Shown here: piece by piece, positions 34,920-42,063 of the stretch
Numbering within the stretch: the stretch's first letter is position 1
Layout of the letters: the number at the start of each line of letters is the position of its first letter
From: JANYCO01 sp035535995
GTDB lineage: Bacteria; Bacteroidota; Bacteroidia; Cytophagales; Cytophagaceae
Direction of reading: 5' to 3'
Length of the DNA: 64,000 nt
Assembly: GCA_035535995.1 (NCBI GenBank)
Contig: DATLOZ010000023.1
Location: forward strand, 124,001-188,000
The notes under the pieces: model-generated
Databases searched by the model: none
The model's input: the letters and a program-made list of their open reading frames with translations, nothing else
Told to the model about the DNA's origin: nothing
Program-made: the position numbers and the translations under genes

Positions 34920-34988
34920 TTCCATAGCTGGTTGAGAGATCCGGGAGAAAATAGTGCACAGCCCTGTGTACTTCTCCCGGTTTTTTTT
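34920..34988 (+). ncRNA. Candidate structured RNA with terminator hairpin, copy 2
   Basis: Second copy of the element. The leading TTCCATAGCTGGTTGAGAG is identical. The lower stem CCGGGAGAA pairs with TTCTCCCGG, and the upper stem GTGCACA pairs with TGTGTAC around the same GCCC loop. Eight Ts follow. Relative to copy 1 the upper stem shows A-T to G-C and G-C to C-G exchanges plus one A-T to G.T change, so pairing is kept while sequence changed. No separate promoter motif was found for this copy, so it may depend on readthrough of copy 1. Confidence 0.65.
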
Positions 34989-35035
34989 GTCTATATATTT
35001 TCGAATTATTACTGAAAAATACCCCTTTCGGGTGA

Positions 35036-35065
35036 TTGCGGGTAAATTTTTATACTCTACCTTTG
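35036..35065 (+). promoter_or_regulatory. Consensus Bacteroidota promoter of the 195-nt RNA candidate
   Basis: TTG at 35036-35038, a spacer of exactly 19 nt and TACCTTTG at 35058-35065 match the TTTG-N19-TAnnTTTG consensus. The expected start is near 35070. Confidence 0.78.
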
Positions 35066-35069
35066 TATC

Positions 35070-35266
35070 ATGCTAACCGAGTAAAATACATTGAATGCAT
35101 TACTTAATGCAATGCCGTATTAGTATACCACTTACCACTAAAACGTCAGCATTAAGTACCAGCCTTTAAGTTGTGACTCAGTGAAAACATAGCAAACTAC
35201 CAATCAGTTTAATTTTTTCTCTATCTATCAAAAGACAGAAGGCATCTACCCCTTCTGTCTTTTTAT
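35070..35266 (+). ncRNA. Candidate independent non-coding RNA (about 195 nt)
   Basis: A self-contained unit with a consensus promoter at 35036-35065 and an intrinsic terminator at its end. Possible pairing: TGCTA plus ACCGAGT at the 5' end with ACTCAGT and TAGCA near 35176-35194 (one mismatch, 7-nt bulge), enclosing a hairpin bounded by AATAC/GTATT with CATTG/CAATG inside, and a second weak stem GTCA/TGAC. The longest ORF is only 24 codons. Its size is similar to 6S RNA, and 6S is one possibility, but I could not recognise the 6S bubble structure. The identity is therefore open. Confidence 0.6.
35230..35266 (+). terminator. Terminator of the 195-nt RNA candidate
   Basis: AAAAGACAGAAGG (35230-35242) pairs with CCTTCTGTCTTTT (35251-35263), with an 8-nt loop and a following TTATT. 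This is a typical intrinsic terminator on the plus strand. Confidence 0.88.
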
Positions 35267-35268
35267 TA

Positions 35269-35450
35269 TCTGAACCTTGATTCTCTGGATTAATAGATTT
35301 TCAGGATTTTTGTTTAGACATTTGATAAATTATCATTCAGAAGAAACCTTGTGAGTATAAATTCAGAATAATAATTTCAAGAACTGAAGTGAGTATAAAA
35401 GTAGAATTCAAATCTTATTAATTCTTTAATTCTGTAAATCAAGGTTCAGA
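35269..35450. repeat. MITE-like inverted-repeat segment before arfB
   Basis: TCTGAACCTTGATT (35269-35282) and AATCAAGGTTCAGA (35437-35450) are perfect 14-bp inverted repeats, and pairing continues imperfectly inward. The interior has two direct copies of GTGAGTATAAA near 35349 and 35388. The right end stops 2 nt before the arfB start codon. Confidence 0.7.
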
Positions 35451-35452
35451 CA

Positions 35453-35881
35453 ATGTCTTTATCAGAATATCAAAAACCTGCAGCCTGGGAAGCGCTTGGC
35501 ATTATGCGGGAAGTAATATTTAAAGCCTCGCTTTCCGGCGGCAAAGGCGGGCAGCATGTAAACAAGACGAGCTCAAAAGCTGAACTCTACTGGACTCCTG
35601 CGGAATCCACGTTGCTGGATGAAACGATGAAAACTATTGTGCTCGAAAAACTTTCCAAAGACCTTAGCCAGGAAGGTGTACTAAGACTTGTATGCGAGGA
35701 GGAAAGAAGCTTGCTGAAAAATAAAGAAAAGCTGACGGAGAAATTTTATAAACTGCTAGCCTCTTGTTTCAAAATCAAAAAACCAAGAAAGCCAACCAAG
35801 ATCCCAAAAGCAGTAAAGGCCAAAAGACTTGACAATAAAGCGCGGCGGAAGGAAGTGAAACAGAACAGGAAGAAACTATGA
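35453..35881 (+). CDS. arfB: Alternative ribosome-rescue factor / peptidyl-tRNA hydrolase ArfB
   Basis: A 142-residue class I release-factor-like protein that frees ribosomes stalled without a stop codon. It has the catalytic GGQ motif in SLSGGKGGQHVNKTSSK (about 27-43) but no codon-recognition domain. The basic C-terminal tail (KIKKPRKPTKIPKAVKAKR and KARRKEVKQNRKK) enters the mRNA channel in ArfB/YaeJ proteins. Length matches E. coli ArfB. The ATG at 35453 comes 2 nt after a perfect inverted repeat end. The 3' end overlaps the convergent hbd gene by 6 nt. Confidence 0.94.
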   Translation: MSLSEYQKPAAWEALGIMREVIFKASLSGGKGGQHVNKTSSKAELYWTPAESTLLDETMKTIVLEKLSKDLSQEGVLRLVCEEERSLLKNKEKLTEKFYKLLASCFKIKKPRKPTKIPKAVKAKRLDNKARRKEVKQNRKKL

Positions 35882-36775
35882 AATTTGTCTGAACCTCTTG
35901 GCTACCACCAATTCTTTCTGCCCAGGTTCATAAACATAAAATCCACTTCCTGATTTTACTCCTTTTTCTCCTGCGTTTACCATTTCTACCAGCAACGGAC
36001 ATGGCGCATACTTAGGATTTTTGCCCAGGCCTTCGTACAACACATTCATAATAAATACACATACATCCAACCCGATCAAGTCTGCAAGACGTAGAGGCCC
36101 CATAGGGTGAGCCATTCCAAGCTTCATGATCTCGTCGATCTCAGCTACACCTCCTACTCCTTCGTAGAGCGCATAAACCGCCTCATTGATCATTGGCATC
36201 AATATCCTATTGGAAATAAAACCTGGCGCATCGTTTACCAGTACGGGAATTTTATCAAGTGTCTTGGTGATTGTTTTAATCGTTTCACATACTTCATCTG
36301 AAGTATCTTTCGCACGGATGATCTCTACCAACTTCATTACTGGTACGGGATTCATAAAATGCATTCCGATCACTTTATCTTTTCTTCCCGTCACCGCTGC
36401 AATTTCATGAATGGGAATAGAAGAAGTATTGGAACTAAGAATACAATTTTTCGGAGCATAACTATCCAACTGTTTGAAAATATCCAATTTGATGGATTTG
36501 TTTTCAGTAGCTGCTTCTACTACCAATTCTGCTTTTTCTACCGCCGGCGCAAGCGAAGTGAAAGTAGCAATTCCTTTTAGTGTGCGTGCTTTATCATCTT
36601 CCGTAATACCTCCTTTGGAAACCTGACGGTCAAGATTTCCGGAAATCGTTTTGATCGCTTTCTGCAAAGCTTCTTCCGAAATATCAAACAAGGAGACCTC
36701 GTAGCCCGCTAAGGCAAAGCTGTGTGCAATGCCATTGCCCATGGTACCGGAACCGATTACCGAAATATTTTTCAT
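35876..36775 (-). CDS. hbd: 3-hydroxybutyryl-CoA / 3-hydroxyacyl-CoA dehydrogenase
   Basis: A 299-residue NAD(P)-dependent dehydrogenase interconverting acetoacetyl-CoA and 3-hydroxybutyryl-CoA (or longer homologues). The N-terminal Rossmann motif is VIGSGTMGNGIAHSFALAG. Catalytic and binding blocks are SSNTSSIPI, GMHFMNPVPVMKLVE (catalytic His) and NDAPGFISNRILMPMINEA. The C-terminal dimer domain has LADLIGLDV and a GSGFYVY ending. The length fits the stand-alone HBD rather than fused FadB forms. It lies downstream of an acyl-CoA synthetase gene on the same strand, separated by a 29-bp palindrome. Confidence 0.94.
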   Translation of the reverse strand: MKNISVIGSGTMGNGIAHSFALAGYEVSLFDISEEALQKAIKTISGNLDRQVSKGGITEDDKARTLKGIATFTSLAPAVEKAELVVEAATENKSIKLDIFKQLDSYAPKNCILSSNTSSIPIHEIAAVTGRKDKVIGMHFMNPVPVMKLVEIIRAKDTSDEVCETIKTITKTLDKIPVLVNDAPGFISNRILMPMINEAVYALYEGVGGVAEIDEIMKLGMAHPMGPLRLADLIGLDVCVFIMNVLYEGLGKNPKYAPCPLLVEMVNAGEKGVKSGSGFYVYEPGQKELVVAKRFRQIS

Positions 36776-36821
36776 AATGATGATTTAAAATTATTATACT
36801 AACCTATGAGCGAAGATCGGA

Positions 36822-36904
36822 TACTCAATACTGTTGCTGTTGCTCTTGCTATCTCTACATCATAAGCAGCAGGACAGCAAGAGCAACAGCAACAGTAGTG
36901 AGTA
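36822..36904. repeat. Long palindrome between hbd and acyl-CoA synthetase genes
   Basis: Arms of 29 bp at 36822-36850 and 36876-36904 match as reverse complements with one mismatch. The left arm starts TACTCAATACTGTTGCTGTT and the right ends GCAACAGTAGTGAGTA. The 25-nt spacer is unpaired. It follows the synthetase stop on the minus strand. Confidence 0.85.
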
Positions 36905-36920
36905 TAATATATTTAATTAT

Positions 36921-38351
36921 TTAGTGTCTGACAATCTTCCCACTCCCTGTCGTTTCAATTTCAGATACAAAATGAATTACCTGCGGTACTTTATAGGTAG
37001 ACAAACGCTGGCGGCACCAGGCGATCAACACTTCTGGCGTTACTTCTATGCCTTTGTTCAACACCACCTTTGCTTCTACGATCTCTCCCATCAGTACATG
37101 TTTGTTTCCAAAAATTTTCGATTGTGCTACTGCTTCGTGCATATTCAATACGTTCTCCACTTCTTCCGGAAATACTTTATTACCCGAAACATTGATCATC
37201 GATTTTTCCCTACCTTCTACCTTGATCAAACCTGTATCGGTTTTGGAGGCCAGGTCTCCTGTCATGAACCAGCCTTCGTTTAATATTTCCTCTTTCGTTC
37301 TTGGCGGAGTGAGATATCCGTCAAACATACCTGGGCCTTTAATAGCAAGGCGTCCGATGTATCCTGGAGGAAGCAGGATATTGTTTTCATCTAATATTTC
37401 CACCTGGTAATCCGGAAGTGCATGCCCTACGGCTTCGGGATATTCTGTCGATTTTTTTTGATTGATGATTGGCAAGCCGATCTCTATAATGCCATAGGCC
37501 TGCGATACATCGATCCCAAATCTTTCTTTGAACGCTACGCAAGCTTCCAGTGAAACACCTGCTGAAGTAGAGATCACCGTTTTCATCGTAGGCATTGAAA
37601 CACCGCTCTGGTCGCTGGCGAGCATACGAATGTGCATGGGTGAAGCATAAAGCAAAGTGCCTTTGCAGCTATTCGCATATTCCAAAATCGTTTTCGCCAT
37701 AAAATCTTTAACGATCGCGATCGCTGTGCCGTAATAAATATACAAGACGATCGAAACCATGAAGTGATAGGCCATTGGTAATACCCATACAACAGTATCT
37801 TCCGAGCCAAGCTGCAACGCTTTGTTGGCCGCCTGGATCCGCTCTAGTACAGATTCATGGGAAACTACTACTCCTTTGGATTTCCCTGTGGTGCCAGAAG
37901 TAAACCGCACAAAAGCAGGATTTAAAATATGCGGAGCGAAAGTGCCGTTTTGAGGTACGCCTGTTTCTGCAAAGCGAAACGCACCGATCTTCATGGGCAG
38001 TTCTGCTTTTGGCGCCAGGAAGAAGAGGCTGCTTTTATCATCGATCAAAAAATGTAATCCCGCTTCCTGCACGATCTGTTCGATCTCGGAACGTTTCATC
38101 TGATGGGAAAGCGGCATCACCGTAGCTTCGCAGCCTAACCCCGCAAAAATTCCAATGATAAACTGGCGGCTGTTGCGGGCCATTACGCCGATTGCATTTC
38201 CTTTACGCACTCCATGAGCTTTCAGACTTGCGGTCAGTTGTTCTATTTCTTCTTCTAATTCGCGAAAGGTTAGCATACCATATTCATCGTACACCGCAGG
38301 CCGGTCGCCCCATTGCGAGGATGAATGATGGATGATCTCGTAAAGATTCAT
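36921..38351 (-). CDS. AMP-binding acyl-CoA synthetase / ligase
   Basis: A 476-residue enzyme of the adenylate-forming ANL superfamily, activating a carboxylic acid with ATP and usually CoA. Signatures are the P-loop-like FTSGTTGKSKGVVVSH (about 149-164), QAYGIIEIGLP, GWFMTGDLA with the ATP-ribose Asp, GREKSMINVSG hinge, and GSGKIVRH carrying the C-terminal catalytic Lys. The protein is short for fatty-acyl-CoA synthetases (usually above 500 residues), so a small or medium-chain acid or a carrier-bound product is possible. The substrate cannot be told from sequence. It is upstream of hbd and downstream of the E1 gene, all on the minus strand, suggesting a shared acyl-CoA theme. Confidence 0.9.
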   Translation of the reverse strand: MNLYEIIHHSSSQWGDRPAVYDEYGMLTFRELEEEIEQLTASLKAHGVRKGNAIGVMARNSRQFIIGIFAGLGCEATVMPLSHQMKRSEIEQIVQEAGLHFLIDDKSSLFFLAPKAELPMKIGAFRFAETGVPQNGTFAPHILNPAFVRFTSGTTGKSKGVVVSHESVLERIQAANKALQLGSEDTVVWVLPMAYHFMVSIVLYIYYGTAIAIVKDFMAKTILEYANSCKGTLLYASPMHIRMLASDQSGVSMPTMKTVISTSAGVSLEACVAFKERFGIDVSQAYGIIEIGLPIINQKKSTEYPEAVGHALPDYQVEILDENNILLPPGYIGRLAIKGPGMFDGYLTPPRTKEEILNEGWFMTGDLASKTDTGLIKVEGREKSMINVSGNKVFPEEVENVLNMHEAVAQSKIFGNKHVLMGEIVEAKVVLNKGIEVTPEVLIAWCRQRLSTYKVPQVIHFVSEIETTGSGKIVRH

Positions 38352-38376
38352 GGTGAGAATTGCTTTGGCTATTTAC

Positions 38377-38441
38377 AAACCTATAAGGATTAGGCTCAAA
38401 ATAATTAATAAAATATACTTCTAATAAATCCTTATAGGTTT
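38377..38441. repeat. Palindrome between E1 and acyl-CoA synthetase genes
   Basis: AAACCTATAAGGATT (38377-38391) and AATCCTTATAGGTTT (38427-38441) are perfect 15-bp reverse complements around a 35-nt spacer. On the minus strand it follows the E1 stop by 5 nt and precedes the synthetase start by 26 nt. Confidence 0.82.
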
Positions 38442-38445
38442 ACCG

Positions 38446-40851
38446 TTAGTAAAGTGGTTTATATTTTTCCGGATATGCCTCGCTCATCATGGCATACACG
38501 GTATCAAAAACATCTTCCGGACTTGGTTTGGAATAATAATCACCGTCCGTTCCGTAAGCAGGTCTGTGCTCTTGCGCGCTCAGCGTTCTTGGCTCTGAAT
38601 CGAGCCACTGGTAAGCATGTTGCTCTTCTACTACTTTTTGCATCATATAGGCTGAAGCTCCGCCTGGCACATCTTCATCGGCAAACAGCACACGATTTGT
38701 TTTACGGATGGAATCTACAATGGTATGATGAACATCAAAAGGTAGCAACGTCTGTACATCGATCACTTCGCACGAAATCCCCAGAGCATCAAGCTGCTCC
38801 GCTGCTTCCATTGCGATCCTGCACATGGAGCCGTAGGTTACAATGGTAAGGTCTTTCCCTTCCTTAAGAATTTCCGGCACTCCGAGTGGGATTGTAAACT
38901 CTCCGAGGTTCATCGGAAGTTTTTCTTTCAAACGATATGCATTCAATGATTCTATCAGAATAGCAGGCTCATCGCCTTTGATCAGCGTATTGTAAAATCC
39001 TGCTGCTTGTGTCATGTTGCGCGGCACTAGCAGGTGTATTCCTCTCACGCTGCCCAGGATCATACTGATCGGCGAACCTGAGTGGAACATTCCTTCCAGC
39101 CTGTGCCCCCGCGTGCGCACAATGAGCGGCGCTTTTTGTCCTCCTACCGTGCGATAATGTAAAGAAGCAAGGTCATCGGAAAGTGTCTGGATAGCGAAAT
39201 AAATATAATCCAGGTATTGGATCTCGGCGATCGGGCGAAGACCTCTCATGGCCGCGCCAATTCCTTGTCCTATGATGGTAGACTCTCGGATACCGGTATC
39301 CATTACTCTTAATTTTCCGTATTTCTGTTGCAACCCCGCAAAGCCTTGGTTTACGTCTCCGATCTGTCCTACGTCTTCTCCAAGGGCAAAGATCCTTGGA
39401 TCTTTTGCCAGCAAGGCGTCGAAATTGTATACCAGGATCTCTCTTCCGTCTACTACCGGACTGTCGGCATTGTACTGAGGTTTTATTTCCGGCACTTTCA
39501 AAGCAGAGTCTTCCGATTCGCTCCAGACGTGTGAATTGAAACGTTCCTTATTTTCTTTGGCAGCACGGTTGACCCAGTTTTTTAGTCTTGCAGCAGTATA
39601 AAGATTTTCATCGCGTACAATGCGTAAGGCTTTTTTCACCGCTTTCACAGCGTCGCTGCGAATTGGGTTGAGTGTTTTAGCGAGGGAATTTTTGATGCTA
39701 GAAATTTCTTCGGAATGTGTGCTTTCGTTAGCAACCGCGTCCAGAGCGGCGAGCGCTTCTTCATGATCAGGCATCAGGGAGTTCATGTAGGCATCCCAGG
39801 CCTCTTGTCTCGCTTTACGCGCGCGCTCCAGCGCTTCGTGTTCTATTTGATTCAGTTCATCTTCAGAAGCAATGTTCCATTCGAGGATCCATTTTCTGAA
39901 CTGTTTGTTGCAATCGTATTCTTCTTCCCAGGCCAGGCGGTCTTTAGTTTTGTAGCGTTCGTGCGAACCGGAAGTAGAGTGTCCGAAAGGTTGAGTCAGT
40001 TCTTCTACATGAAACAACACCGGTACATGCTGGAAACGCGCCAGGTTAGAAGCGTTGAAATAACCAATGCAAAGATCTTTATACGACCAGCCTTTTACTT
40101 TTACAATTTCAATTCCCCGCTCCTGCTCTTTTCTTCGGAAGCCTTCGAACATGGATGAGATGTCCAGCTTAGTTGTTTGCAATTCCTGTGTTACTGAAAT
40201 TGCATAAGCATCGTCCCAAATAGAAATGATCATCGGGATCTGTAATACACCAGCGGCATTGATGGCTTCAAAGAAAATTCCTTCCGCACAAGCTCCGTTC
40301 CCAATGGTGCCATAGGCTACTTCATTTCCATTGTTTGAAAATTGTGAAAGAGATTTCAGATCAGGATTGGCACGGTATAATTTGGAGGCAAATGCCATTC
40401 CAACCAGTCTCGGCATCTGTGCGCCGGTGGGGGAAATATCGGGAGTAGAAATTTTAATCTTGGTAAGATCTTTCCACTGTCCATTGTTTTCCAGGTTACG
40501 GGTAGCGTAGTGACCGATCATCATCCGTCCGCCGGAATGCGGATCGTCTATGATATCGGTATGCGCATAGAGTTGGGCAAAATATTGTTGTAAGGAAAGT
40601 TCTCCGATCGCCATCATGAAGGTTTGATCGCGGTAATAGCCGGAGCGTGAATCTCCTGCTTGAAAAAATTTCGCCATAGCGATCTGCGCTACTTCTTTGC
40701 CGGTGCCGAAAACACCGAACTTGGCCTTCCCGCTATATACCTCTTTACGAGCAAGAGTACTTGCCTGCCTGCTTTCACAAGCCAACCTGTAATCATCCAA
40801 CACTTCTTCTCGACTTACCGATAATTCAGGACTTAGTTGGTATATGCTCAC
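38446..40851 (-). CDS. Branched-chain 2-oxoacid dehydrogenase E1, alpha and beta subunits fused
   Basis: An 801-residue thiamine-diphosphate enzyme, decarboxylating 2-oxoacids (probably from Leu, Ile, Val) and passing the acyl group to lipoyl-E2. The first half is an E1-alpha unit (YRDQTFMMAIGE; TPP motif GNGACAEGIFFEAINAAGV ending in WDDAYAIS). The second half, from about residue 470, is E1-beta (LALGEDVGQIGDVNQGFAG, DTGIRESTIIGQGIGAAMRG, GLRPIAEIQYLDY, LFADEDVPGGASAYM). Fused alpha-beta E1 is common in Bacteroidota. The start is a GTG at 40851; no ATG suits. A consensus promoter stands about 130 nt upstream. The E2 and E3 genes are not in the window. Branched-chain products would feed iso-fatty acid synthesis. 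Confidence 0.94.
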   Translation of the reverse strand: MSIYQLSPELSVSREEVLDDYRLACESRQASTLARKEVYSGKAKFGVFGTGKEVAQIAMAKFFQAGDSRSGYYRDQTFMMAIGELSLQQYFAQLYAHTDIIDDPHSGGRMMIGHYATRNLENNGQWKDLTKIKISTPDISPTGAQMPRLVGMAFASKLYRANPDLKSLSQFSNNGNEVAYGTIGNGACAEGIFFEAINAAGVLQIPMIISIWDDAYAISVTQELQTTKLDISSMFEGFRRKEQERGIEIVKVKGWSYKDLCIGYFNASNLARFQHVPVLFHVEELTQPFGHSTSGSHERYKTKDRLAWEEEYDCNKQFRKWILEWNIASEDELNQIEHEALERARKARQEAWDAYMNSLMPDHEEALAALDAVANESTHSEEISSIKNSLAKTLNPIRSDAVKAVKKALRIVRDENLYTAARLKNWVNRAAKENKERFNSHVWSESEDSALKVPEIKPQYNADSPVVDGREILVYNFDALLAKDPRIFALGEDVGQIGDVNQGFAGLQQKYGKLRVMDTGIRESTIIGQGIGAAMRGLRPIAEIQYLDYIYFAIQTLSDDLASLHYRTVGGQKAPLIVRTRGHRLEGMFHSGSPISMILGSVRGIHLLVPRNMTQAAGFYNTLIKGDEPAILIESLNAYRLKEKLPMNLGEFTIPLGVPEILKEGKDLTIVTYGSMCRIAMEAAEQLDALGISCEVIDVQTLLPFDVHHTIVDSIRKTNRVLFADEDVPGGASAYMMQKVVEEQHAYQWLDSEPRTLSAQEHRPAYGTDGDYYSKPSPEDVFDTVYAMMSEAYPEKYKPLY

Positions 40852-40979
40852 GATGTTCTTTATTTTAATATTTAAACGAAAAGCCTTCTATTTCTGTTGT
40901 CTCTTCAAATCTCTATTTATCAATTATTTAAACAGTTACGAAGATTCCATTCTTCCTCTGACACAGGCTATTTGACATT

Positions 40980-41009
40980 CAAAAATAATAAAAACTTATC
41001 CTTATCCAA
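40980..41009 (-). promoter_or_regulatory. Consensus promoter of the E1 gene
   Basis: On the minus strand TTG (41009-41007), 19 nt and TATTTTTG (40987-40980) fit the Bacteroidota consensus exactly. The transcript would have a leader of about 120 nt before the GTG start. Confidence 0.7.
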
Positions 41010-41059
41010 TACAAAAAAAGAGATGCAAAGAATTTGGAATAGAATTTGAAACAATGTTG

Positions 41060-41067
41060 TATATTTG
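41060..41067 (+). promoter_or_regulatory. Probable -7 element of the DUF1573 gene
   Basis: TATATTTG fits TAnnTTTG and lies 32 nt before the ATG. The nearest upstream TTTG (41033-41036) is 23 nt away rather than 19, so the -33 part is uncertain. Confidence 0.4.
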
Positions 41068-41099
41068 AAAATCGTTTAGTTCGCTAAAATTTTAAAACT

Positions 41100-41912
41100 A
41101 TGCTAAAGAAAGTAATATTTACCGCGGCGATCGCGCTGTTTTTTTCTCTAACCACTTTTGCCCAGGCTCAATTCGAGTTTCTTGAAGACAAACATGATTT
41201 CGGTACAATCAATGAAGGCGTAAATGCTACCTGGGAATTCAAATTCAAAAATGTAGGCACCGAGCCAATCATCCTCCAGCCTACTGATGTACGGGCTTCT
41301 TGCGGCTGTACTACTCCTAGCTGGACCAAAGACACCATCAAGCCAGGCGGTATGGGCTCTGTAAGCGCTCAATTCGGAAGTTCAGGCAGACCTGGGATCT
41401 TCAATAAAAATGTCACGGTATCATACAAAGGCGCCGTGGTAAAAATGCTTACCATCAAAGGCGTGGTGGTAAAACCTGATACTACTAAATTCAGCGATAC
41501 AGAAATTAAAAAATCTGCCCACATTTCGTTGGAAAAAAATTCTCACAACTTCGGTAAAGTAGAAAGAGGTCAGAAAGTATTGGCTAAGATCAATATCAAA
41601 AATACCGGTAAAGATTCTCTGTTCATTCTTTCAGGACAAGCGGCTTGCAGCTGTATCACTTATAAGCTGATGATGGAGAAAAAAGATAAAACTACCATGG
41701 AAGTTAAAAACGTCCCTCCGGGAAAAACTTACTTCCTTGAACTAGTATACTTCGCTTCCAGCGACGGTCCGAATACTGACATCATTACATTTACCACCAA
41801 TGATAAAGCAACTCCAAGAACAGAAGTTAAACTAAGCGCTGAAGTAGTAGCTTCTCTGCAAGAGAAAAGTCCTCTGATGGAAGATAAGACTGTTGCTCCT
41901 TTCGGAAAATAA
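41100..41912 (+). CDS. DUF1573 domain-containing exported protein
   Basis: A 270-residue protein with a signal peptide (about 1-22, ending TFAQAQ) and two DUF1573 Ig-like units, one opening with FEFLEDKHDFGTINEG (about 25-40) and the second with ISLEKNSHNFGKVERGQ (about 141-157). Each has the cysteine motif typical of the family, ASCGCTTPSW and ACSCITYKL. Such proteins are common in Bacteroidota envelopes; their function is not established. It is a monocistronic unit with its own terminator, ahead of the alanine dehydrogenase gene. Confidence 0.93.
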   Translation: MLKKVIFTAAIALFFSLTTFAQAQFEFLEDKHDFGTINEGVNATWEFKFKNVGTEPIILQPTDVRASCGCTTPSWTKDTIKPGGMGSVSAQFGSSGRPGIFNKNVTVSYKGAVVKMLTIKGVVVKPDTTKFSDTEIKKSAHISLEKNSHNFGKVERGQKVLAKINIKNTGKDSLFILSGQAACSCITYKLMMEKKDKTTMEVKNVPPGKTYFLELVYFASSDGPNTDIITFTTNDKATPRTEVKLSAEVVASLQEKSPLMEDKTVAPFGK

Positions 41913-41943
41913 TTTTAAAAACCTTTCCACTTTCGTGGACGTT

Positions 41944-41979
41944 AAAAAACTATCTATTCTTAGATAGTTTTTTTTTTGA
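41944..41979 (+). terminator. Terminator of the DUF1573 gene
   Basis: AAAAAACTATCTA and TAGATAGTTTTTT pair around TTCT, followed by a continuing T-run. It lies 32 nt after the stop. Confidence 0.88.
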
Positions 41980-42016
41980 CAAAAAAGAAATGAAACGTAA
42001 GAATGGATAATTTCAG

Positions 42017-42032
42017 AACGTATTAATACGTT
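42017..42032. promoter_or_regulatory. Perfect palindrome upstream of ald, possible operator
   Basis: AACGTATTAATACGTT is a perfect 16-bp palindrome 32 nt before the ald start codon. Its dyad, AT-rich centre and position fit a dimeric repressor or activator site. No matching regulator gene is adjacent, so the assignment is tentative. Confidence 0.45.
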
Positions 42033-42063
42033 TAACTTGTAAGAACATTAAGCCAATACGAAT

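Noticed and set aside
35070..35266. Firm call as 6S RNA, tmRNA, SRP RNA or RNase P RNA
   Set aside because: Size excludes tmRNA and RNase P; no SRP tetraloop motif or tmRNA tag was seen; the 6S bubble could not be drawn with confidence, so it was left unnamed.
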